NCBI GenBank assembly: GCA_965214915.1
Contig: CBDCCP010000001.1
Span: 1,922,001-1,986,000, forward strand
DNA length: 64,000 nucleotides
Reading direction: 5' to 3'
Source of the DNA: CATQHP01 sp965214915
GTDB taxonomy: Bacteria > Acidobacteriota > Terriglobia > Bryobacterales > UBA6623
Below, piece after piece: positions 58,678-64,000 of the stretch. How positions within the stretch are numbered: the stretch's first letter is position 1; each line of letters begins with the position of its first letter. The notes under the pieces are model-generated. The model was not told the DNA's origin. It searched no databases and was given only the letters and a program-made list of their open reading frames with translations. The position numbers were made by a program, and so were the translations under genes.

Positions 58678-61473
58678 ATGCATATAGGTTTTTTTCACCG
58701 GCAGACTGCTGCGGCAGCGGCGCTGGCGGCTTTGCTCGCGGCGGCGAGCCTCTCCGCGCAGGAGTCGGGGGGCACGGTTCTCGGCTTCGTTTACGATGCG
58801 TCCACCGGCAACGCCATTCCGCAGGTGCAGGTCGAGTTGACCGGCCCAGCCACGGTAACCGCGGTCACGACGATCGAGGGCAGCTACATGATCGACGGGG
58901 TTCCCCCGGGAACCTATACGGCGACTTTCCAATCGCCGCACTACCAGGCGGTTGCCGTGGAGGGGTTGGCGGTCGTTGCCGGCGAGATGATCGACGGCAG
59001 CACCGTCATGTCTTCCACAAGCGAGAAAACCGTTGTCGATGTCTTCGCCGAGATCGCTCCGGCGGTCGCCACGGCGGAGGCGATGCTGGTCGAGCGCAAG
59101 CTCTCTTCCACCGTCTCCGACACGATCAGCGCTGAGGAAATCAAGGGCGGCACGTCGTCCGACGCCGCCGAGGCGCTGGAAAAAGTGACCGGCGTCACCA
59201 CCATGAACGACTTCGTTTACGTGCGCGGACTCGACCCGCGCTACAGCGCCACCACGCTGAACAACGCGATGCTGGCGACGACCGAGCCGGAGCGCCGCGT
59301 CGTGCCGCTCGACCTGTTTCCCGCAAACCTGATCAACAACATCAAGGTGCTCAAAACCTATTCCCCAGACTTGCCGGGCGAGTTTTCAGCCGGCTTGGTG
59401 CAGGTCGAGACGACCGAGTTTCCGACGAAGCCGACGTTCAGCGTCAGCTACTCGATCGGCTACAACGACCGGACGCAGGGACAGCCTTATCTGAGCTATC
59501 CCGGCGGCGGTAGGGACTTTTTCGGCTTCGACGACGGAAGCCGCGGCTTGCCGTCCGCGATTCCTTCCGATACGCGGGTGGACCGCTTCAACTTCTCCCG
59601 CGGCGAGCTGCAAGATCTCGGCAGGCAGTTCTCGACGAACTGGGAACGCTCGGCGCGCGACCTGAGCCGGCCCTCGATGAGTTGGAACGTCGTTGCCGGG
59701 AACACGTTCGGCAAGCTGGGCGTGGTCGGCGCGCTGACCTTTTCCAACTCGCTGCAGACGATTTTCGACCAGGAGCGCAACTACTACTTCCCGCCTCCGG
59801 GGTACGCGCAGGGCGTTGCCGGCGATCCGGTGCTGCAGAGCGCGTTCGATTACGACGAATCGACGGAGTCGGCAAGGCTCGGCGGCGTGCTCAGCCTTTC
59901 GTACCAGTTCTCGCCCGCGCACAAGATGGCTTGGCGGAATTTCTATTCGCACGATACGGACGACAACACGCGCTACTACGAAGGCTACTATCAGGATTTC
60001 AATACGGACATCCGCAACCAGCGCCTGCGCTACATCGAGAGAACGATCCAGAACTCGCAGATCGAATCGGAGCATCTCTTCAAGGGCCTGGGCAACAGCG
60101 TTTTGACCTGGTCGATGGCCTACTCCAAGGCGGCCCGCAACGAGCCCGACCTGCGCGAGAGTCTGCAAATCTATGCGCCGTCGAGAGATGAGTTCGTCTT
60201 CTTCGACGACAGCCAGAGCGCCTTTCGCATGTTCAACGATCTCGACGAGACCATCCTGAATCCCAGCGTGGACATGCTGATTCCGTTTTTCCGCGATTCG
60301 TTCAGCGGGGCGGTGAAGTTCGGCGCCAACTATGCGAGCAGGGGCCGCGATTTCCGCTCGCGCCGCTTCCGCTTCAACCTGCGCGGCAGCAGGGGCCTCG
60401 ATCTGACGCTGCCGCCGAACCAACTGTTCGGGGAAGAAAATATCCGCCCGCGGGCCTTCGAGCTGAACGAGACGACCCGCATCACCGACGCCTACCGCGG
60501 CGTGCGCGACGTATTCGGCTACTACGGCATGGTGGAGTTGAACTTCGGCGCCAAGTGGCGGCTGATTTCCGGCCTGCGCGTCGAAGACATAACCCAGAAC
60601 GTCACCACCTTCGACCAGTTCAACCCCGCTACCGGCCGCGAGGAAGCGCCGTTCGAGGCCAAGAACTATCTTCCCGCGGTGAACCTGATCTACTCGATAT
60701 CGCCGAAGCAGAACCTGCGGGTCGGCTACAGTCAGACCGTTTCCCGGCCCGATTTCCGCGAGTTGGCGCGGTTCGGCTTCCTGAACGTCGTCGGCGGGCT
60801 GCAGACGATCGGCAACCCCGATTTGCAGCAGACGAGCATCGCCAACTACGACTTCCGCTGGGAGTATTTTCCGGGCGGCAACCAGTTGCTGGCGGCGAGC
60901 TTCTTTTACAAGGATTTCGAAACGCCGATCGAGCAGACGATGACCGCGGCCGTAACCCTGTTGCGCACCTTCACCAACGCGCGGGCGGCAAAGAATTACG
61001 GGTTCGAGGCCGAATTCCGGCGGGGTCTGAATTTTCTCTCGCCCAAGCTGCGGGAGTTTGCAATTTCCTCGAATTTCACCTTGGTGGATTCGAATATCGA
61101 TCTTAGCGGGAGCAGGCAAATTCTGACTTCCCTGCAGCGCCCCATGCAAGGGCAGTCCCGCTATGTGGCCAATGTCATCGCCGAGTGGTCGCGCCCCAAG
61201 GCGCGCAGCACGGCGCGGTTTTATCTGAACTACTTTTCCAACCGGATTACGGACGTGGGCGCTTTCGGGCTGCCCGACCTGATCCAGGACGGCATGGCGA
61301 CGATGGACCTCGTTTACGAGTACACGCTCAAGGGCGAGGATCGTTGGAAGCTCCGGGCGGCCGTCGAGAATCTCGGCGACGCCCGTTGGAGATGGACTAT
61401 CGGCGGCTTGACCTACCACAGGTACTACATGGGCCGCTCTTTCACGATCGGAACCAGTTTCCGAGTGTTTTGA
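58678..61473 (+). CDS. TonB-dependent receptor with carboxypeptidase-regulatory-like N-terminal domain
   Basis: 931 residues. A signal peptide (AAAAALAALLAAASLSAQ) precedes a carboxypeptidase-regulatory-like domain (GTVLGFVYDASTGNAIPQVQV to about residue 105) and a plug (SDAAEALEKVTGVTTMNDFVYVRGLDPRYSATTLNNAML, DLFPANLINNIKVLKTYSPDLPGEFSAG). A 22-strand-type barrel follows with NLRVGYSQTVSRPDFRELA and a last strand YMGRSFTIGTSFRVF ending in Phe. It takes up a ligand across the outer membrane with TonB energy. The pairing with the beta-helix protein 21 bases downstream and an upstream PhoB-type regulator hints at a phosphate- or stress-controlled uptake system (inference). Confidence 0.95.
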   Translation: MHIGFFHRQTAAAAALAALLAAASLSAQESGGTVLGFVYDASTGNAIPQVQVELTGPATVTAVTTIEGSYMIDGVPPGTYTATFQSPHYQAVAVEGLAVVAGEMIDGSTVMSSTSEKTVVDVFAEIAPAVATAEAMLVERKLSSTVSDTISAEEIKGGTSSDAAEALEKVTGVTTMNDFVYVRGLDPRYSATTLNNAMLATTEPERRVVPLDLFPANLINNIKVLKTYSPDLPGEFSAGLVQVETTEFPTKPTFSVSYSIGYNDRTQGQPYLSYPGGGRDFFGFDDGSRGLPSAIPSDTRVDRFNFSRGELQDLGRQFSTNWERSARDLSRPSMSWNVVAGNTFGKLGVVGALTFSNSLQTIFDQERNYYFPPPGYAQGVAGDPVLQSAFDYDESTESARLGGVLSLSYQFSPAHKMAWRNFYSHDTDDNTRYYEGYYQDFNTDIRNQRLRYIERTIQNSQIESEHLFKGLGNSVLTWSMAYSKAARNEPDLRESLQIYAPSRDEFVFFDDSQSAFRMFNDLDETILNPSVDMLIPFFRDSFSGAVKFGANYASRGRDFRSRRFRFNLRGSRGLDLTLPPNQLFGEENIRPRAFELNETTRITDAYRGVRDVFGYYGMVELNFGAKWRLISGLRVEDITQNVTTFDQFNPATGREEAPFEAKNYLPAVNLIYSISPKQNLRVGYSQTVSRPDFRELARFGFLNVVGGLQTIGNPDLQQTSIANYDFRWEYFPGGNQLLAASFFYKDFETPIEQTMTAAVTLLRTFTNARAAKNYGFEAEFRRGLNFLSPKLREFAISSNFTLVDSNIDLSGSRQILTSLQRPMQGQSRYVANVIAEWSRPKARSTARFYLNYFSNRITDVGAFGLPDLIQDGMATMDLVYEYTLKGEDRWKLRAAVENLGDARWRWTIGGLTYHRYYMGRSFTIGTSFRVF

Positions 61474-61494
61474 TTGATGAGGAGACAACAAGCA

Positions 61495-63183
61495 ATGCAA
61501 AGAAAAATCACCGTTACGTTCGCGAGCCTGATCCTGGCGCTGACCGCGTCCGGCGCCCGGGCGGCGAGCGGCGGCGCCGGCCGGGATCTGGCCGACGTGC
61601 TGCTGCAGAATACAGCGGCGAAAGCCTATCTCTGGACGAACGATCTCGGCTACGCCGCAGGGCAACAGATGCAGTTGTACGCAACCTTGAATCCGATGGG
61701 CGACAACAACCTGTACACGCTGTTCGTCTATCTGGAGAACATCGAGACGGGCGAGAGGAAATATTTCTCGCCGGGGGCCTTCGATTTGGCGCTGACCGAC
61801 GAGGTCAGGGACTTTCTAGGCGGCAGCGGGGGGAATTTTATTCCGACGAAGATCCCGGAAACCGAGAAACAGGCTATATGGGCCGGTCCCGTTCCTGAGC
61901 CGGGTCTGTGGCATTTCGTCGGCGAGCTGCGCAGCATCGACACCAGCCAGGTGATCCGCAAGGCGTGGGCCAAGTTCGTCGTGGTCGCCCCCGAAAACGT
62001 GGTTGAGTTGGGCGCGGGCAGCCAGGACGTGAATATCTCCTCGGATACGACGTGGAGCAACGATACGATCTACACGATTCGGCACCAGGTATTCGTCAAC
62101 CCGGGCGCCACGCTGACGATCGAGCCCGGCACGTTGATCAAGGCCAGCGGCCAGAATGCGGTTCTGGTCGTCGAGAAAGGCGCCAAGATCATGGCCGACG
62201 GCCGCCGCGAGGCGCCGATCGTGATGACTTGCGACGCTCCAGTAGGCGAGCGGTTCTCGGGCTGCTGGGCGGGCCTTATTGTGCTCGGCAACGCCAGTAT
62301 GACGCGCGGAACCGACTTCGCGGAAGGCGTGCTCCCCGAAGACCGCCCGGCATACGGCGGCGATGACGACGCGGATTCCAGCGGCGTTCTGCGCTATCTG
62401 CGGGTCGAGTTCGCGGGCGTCGATTTCAATCCTGAAACGCAGCCCAACGCCTTCGGTTTTCACGGCATCGGCTCGGGAACCGTAATCGAGAACATTCAAG
62501 CCCACGAGGGCGAGGACGACGGCATCGAGTTCTTCGGCGGTACGGCGGACTGCAAGAATTGCGTCTCCGACGGCGCCAAGGACGATTCCCTCGACTGGGC
62601 GTTCGGCTGGCGCGGGCGGGTGCAGAACCTGTTCGTCTTGCAGGATGCCGAAGGCGACAACGGAATCGAGGCCGACAACGACAGCCAGGGATTCGACAGG
62701 ACGCCGCGCTCCCACCCGGTACTGAATAACGTGACCATCATCGGCGGCGGCGCCTCCGGGGACGGCATGAGGATTCGCGTCGGCGCCGCCGTCACGGCTC
62801 GGAACGTGATCGTGGCAAACGTTGGCGGCGACGCCGTGGACGTTCGCGACACGTCTGACGATCTGTTTGTCAACGGCACGAGCAGCATCGAGAACTGCAT
62901 CATGAACGGAGTCGTCAAGGGCGACGGCCCGGATGTCGCGCTCGATTGTCAGGGTGTCGCTCCGATGCTGCGCAACGTGCGCTACGAAGGCAACCCGGAC
63001 CCGCGGCCGCTGGAAGGCTCTCCCGCCGCTGTGATCGGCGCGGGCGCCGCGAAGGGCTCGGACGGATTCTTCGACACAAGCGCGCAGTGCATTGGCGCCT
63101 TCTGCGAAGACAACTGGCTGGAGGAGTGGACCTTCTTCGGCGCGGAAGAAGACTACTGCGCCGGCGCCTGCCTGCTGCAATAG
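61495..63183 (+). CDS. secreted beta-helix-like protein, partner of the TonB receptor
   Basis: 562 residues from ATG 61495, with GAGGAGA upstream. The signal peptide (RKITVTFASLILALTASGARA) and an N-terminal beta domain (RDLADVLLQNTAAKAYLWTNDL, LYTLFVYLENIETGERKYFSPGAF) lead to a right-handed beta-helix-like region: VFVNPGATLTIEPGTLIKA, AVLVVEKGAKIMADGRREAPIVM, SGCWAGLIVLGNASM, YLRVEFAG, HGIGSGTVIENIQAHEGEDDGIEFFGG. Acidic DxD-rich loops suggest calcium binding. Eight or more cysteines, several near the C-terminus (CIGAFCED, YCAGACLLQ). Such proteins are often encoded with TonB receptors; the role is unknown. Confidence 0.85.
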   Translation: MQRKITVTFASLILALTASGARAASGGAGRDLADVLLQNTAAKAYLWTNDLGYAAGQQMQLYATLNPMGDNNLYTLFVYLENIETGERKYFSPGAFDLALTDEVRDFLGGSGGNFIPTKIPETEKQAIWAGPVPEPGLWHFVGELRSIDTSQVIRKAWAKFVVVAPENVVELGAGSQDVNISSDTTWSNDTIYTIRHQVFVNPGATLTIEPGTLIKASGQNAVLVVEKGAKIMADGRREAPIVMTCDAPVGERFSGCWAGLIVLGNASMTRGTDFAEGVLPEDRPAYGGDDDADSSGVLRYLRVEFAGVDFNPETQPNAFGFHGIGSGTVIENIQAHEGEDDGIEFFGGTADCKNCVSDGAKDDSLDWAFGWRGRVQNLFVLQDAEGDNGIEADNDSQGFDRTPRSHPVLNNVTIIGGGASGDGMRIRVGAAVTARNVIVANVGGDAVDVRDTSDDLFVNGTSSIENCIMNGVVKGDGPDVALDCQGVAPMLRNVRYEGNPDPRPLEGSPAAVIGAGAAKGSDGFFDTSAQCIGAFCEDNWLEEWTFFGAEEDYCAGACLLQ

Positions 63184-63213
63184 CCGGCGCAACGGCCTGC
63201 GACAATCGACTCA

Positions 63214-63247
63214 GGGTCTCTTTCCCGCAAGGGAAAGAGACCCTTTT
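63214..63247 (+). terminator. rho-independent terminator after the beta-helix gene
   Basis: GGGTCTCTTTCCC pairs perfectly with GGGAAAGAGACCC around GCAA, followed by TTTT. It lies 30 bases after the stop codon and closes the regulator-receptor unit. Confidence 0.93.
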
Positions 63248-63261
63248 GCATAGGGGGCTGA

Positions 63262-63396
63262 GCCTCTGCCGAAGCAATAGTCGCCACTGCTGTCAAGACC
63301 GTCGGCGCGGGCGTTGCGACCAAGACGGATATTGCCAAGGTCAGGACGGAGATTGACGAGCTTCGGGTCTACTTCAACCGGGCCTGTGGCTCCAGG
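63262..63396 (+). pseudogene. possible remnant of a small coiled-coil (DUF1640/CCDC90-like) protein
   Basis: One frame after a stop reads AEAIVATAVKTVGAGVATKTDI then AKVRTEIDELRVYF, the 'ATK.D...r.ei..L' pattern of DUF1640/CCDC90-like proteins, but with no start and no plausible end. Nothing else coding is seen in 63184-63485. Confidence 0.35.
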
Positions 63397-63485
63397 CATC
63401 GTCGGTTTTTTGACTGCCCTGAGCGGGGAACGAGCACAAGAAACGCTGGATGCGCCGGTTGCGGCGCCACCGGGAAGCGACGATG

Positions 63486-63743
63486 CTATCGAGCTTTGGC
63501 GTCGAGTTTGCTTTCCACCCGATCAAGGCGATTGTCGACCTTATCTTCCAGCCGGTCGATACGAGTATTCGTGTTGCCCCAGAGCATAATCGACAGCCCG
63601 GCCAAGGCGATGCCCACGCTGAGCATGGTCACGATCTCGCTGCTGACACGGCGCCCGCGGCCGGCAGTCCCGTCAGGTTTCGGCAACGAACCGCCCTGCG
63701 GTCCGATGGGATCGGATAGCTCCGGATTGGTAACTTGACCCAT
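63486..63743 (-). CDS. small membrane protein with coiled-coil tail
   Basis: 85 residues from ATG 63743. A polar start (VTNPELSDPIGPQGGSLPKP) is followed by one membrane helix (IVTMLSVGIALAGLSIMLWG) and a short coil TRIDRLEDKVDNRLDRVESKLD. Similar in design to the mini-proteins at 34087 and 52372. No family function known. Lies 27 bases downstream of the TonB-domain gene on the same strand. Confidence 0.55.
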   Translation of the reverse strand: MGQVTNPELSDPIGPQGGSLPKPDGTAGRGRRVSSEIVTMLSVGIALAGLSIMLWGNTNTRIDRLEDKVDNRLDRVESKLDAKAR

Positions 63744-63770
63744 GGTTACGCAGCCTGTATAGCGCAACGG

Positions 63771-64000
63771 CTACATCAGCCGGAAAGCGATTTCGAGGCG
63801 CGCGCGGGAGGGCGCCCGCCGGCCGCGCACTCGCGCCGGCCGAAACCGCCACTGCTTTACCGCTTCGACCGCCATTTCGTCCAGGCCCAGCCCGAGTTGC
63901 CGGACAACGCGGAAGTTTCTGGCCCGCCCTTCGTCGTCGATCTCGACATCGAGCAGCACGCTGCCTTCTTGCCGGGCGATGCGCGCTTCGTCGGTGTAAA
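63771..64000 (-). CDS. TonB C-terminal domain (energy transducer TonB-like) protein, N-terminus outside the window
   Basis: The last 75 codons of a minus-strand gene that enters from the right edge. YTDEARIARQEGSVLLDVEIDDEG, ARNFRVVRQLGLGLDEMAVEAVKQWRFRPAR and the closing RARLEIAFRLM match the TonB C-terminal domain (PF03544-type), which contacts TonB boxes of outer-membrane receptors. The domain may end a TonB protein or a peptidase/TonB hybrid. It may serve the receptors in this window. Confidence 0.85.
   Translation of the reverse strand, partial: YTDEARIARQEGSVLLDVEIDDEGRARNFRVVRQLGLGLDEMAVEAVKQWRFRPARVRGRRAPSRARLEIAFRLM

Noticed and set aside
59386..61665. Minus-strand frame of about 760 codons opposite the TonB receptor
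   Set aside because: No recognisable domain and it lies wholly antisense to a full-length receptor.

Overview
The window is GC-rich bacterial chromosome, most likely from an uncultured acidobacterium near Bryobacterales/Solibacter. That placement is an inference from gene families: three CRTAC1 (FG-GAP plus ASPIC/UnbV) proteins, two proteins with the Solibacter-type TIGR03437 C-terminal domain, an Oar-like TonB-dependent receptor, DUF1552/DUF1592 cytochrome pairs, a PVC-type haem/HEAT lipoprotein, DUF29 and many Tat-exported enzymes. There is no rRNA; one tRNA-Val(UAC) is present.

Layout. 1-2.2 kb: a cNMP-binding/PlsC-type acyltransferase fusion (runs off the left edge) and a divergent acetyl-xylan-esterase-like hydrolase. 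2.2-13.6 kb, minus strand: an apparent operon of a fused alpha/beta 2-oxoacid dehydrogenase E1, a DUF192 lipoprotein, one RND adaptor, two RND pumps and a DUF3500 protein between the pumps. 13.8-17.5 kb: bactofilin, methyltransferase, TPR protein and convergent glyA. 17.5-23.1 kb, minus strand: a Gfo/Idh/MocA oxidoreductase, a TIM-barrel isomerase and a cytochrome/HEAT lipoprotein, probably for exported or periplasmic sugar breakdown.

23.1-40.4 kb is an accessory region. It holds four higBA toxin-antitoxin loci plus antitoxin fragments, a CRTAC1 protein, a frameshifted NHL-repeat protein, an Oar-like receptor, an AT-richer two-gene cassette (membrane thioredoxin-like protein plus a secreted peptide with ten cysteines), a partly duplicated sulfite-oxidase-like locus, and a decayed plasmid segment with a RepA pseudogene and probable VirB3/VirB4-type conjugation remnants. 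The higA frames are intact, whereas every higB copy carries a lesion: two frameshifts, one in-frame stop, and one apparent loss of the start codon.

40.5-49.3 kb, plus strand: a tightly overlapping six-gene unit (alkaline-phosphatase-like, unknown cytoplasmic protein, CRTAC1-TPR fusion, small secreted protein, TPR protein, CRTAC1) that looks like one uncharacterised, mostly exported system. 49.6-52.2 kb: a TolB-propeller/CehA-McbA metallohydrolase. 52.4-56.9 kb: a coiled-coil protein with 33-bp repeats, tRNA-Val, and a DUF1552/DUF1592 pair. 57-63.2 kb: an OmpR/PhoB-type regulator flanked by 11-bp-period direct repeats, then a TIGR03437 protein, a TonB-dependent receptor and a beta-helix-like exported protein, ending at a strong terminator. 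The right edge cuts a TonB C-terminal-domain gene.
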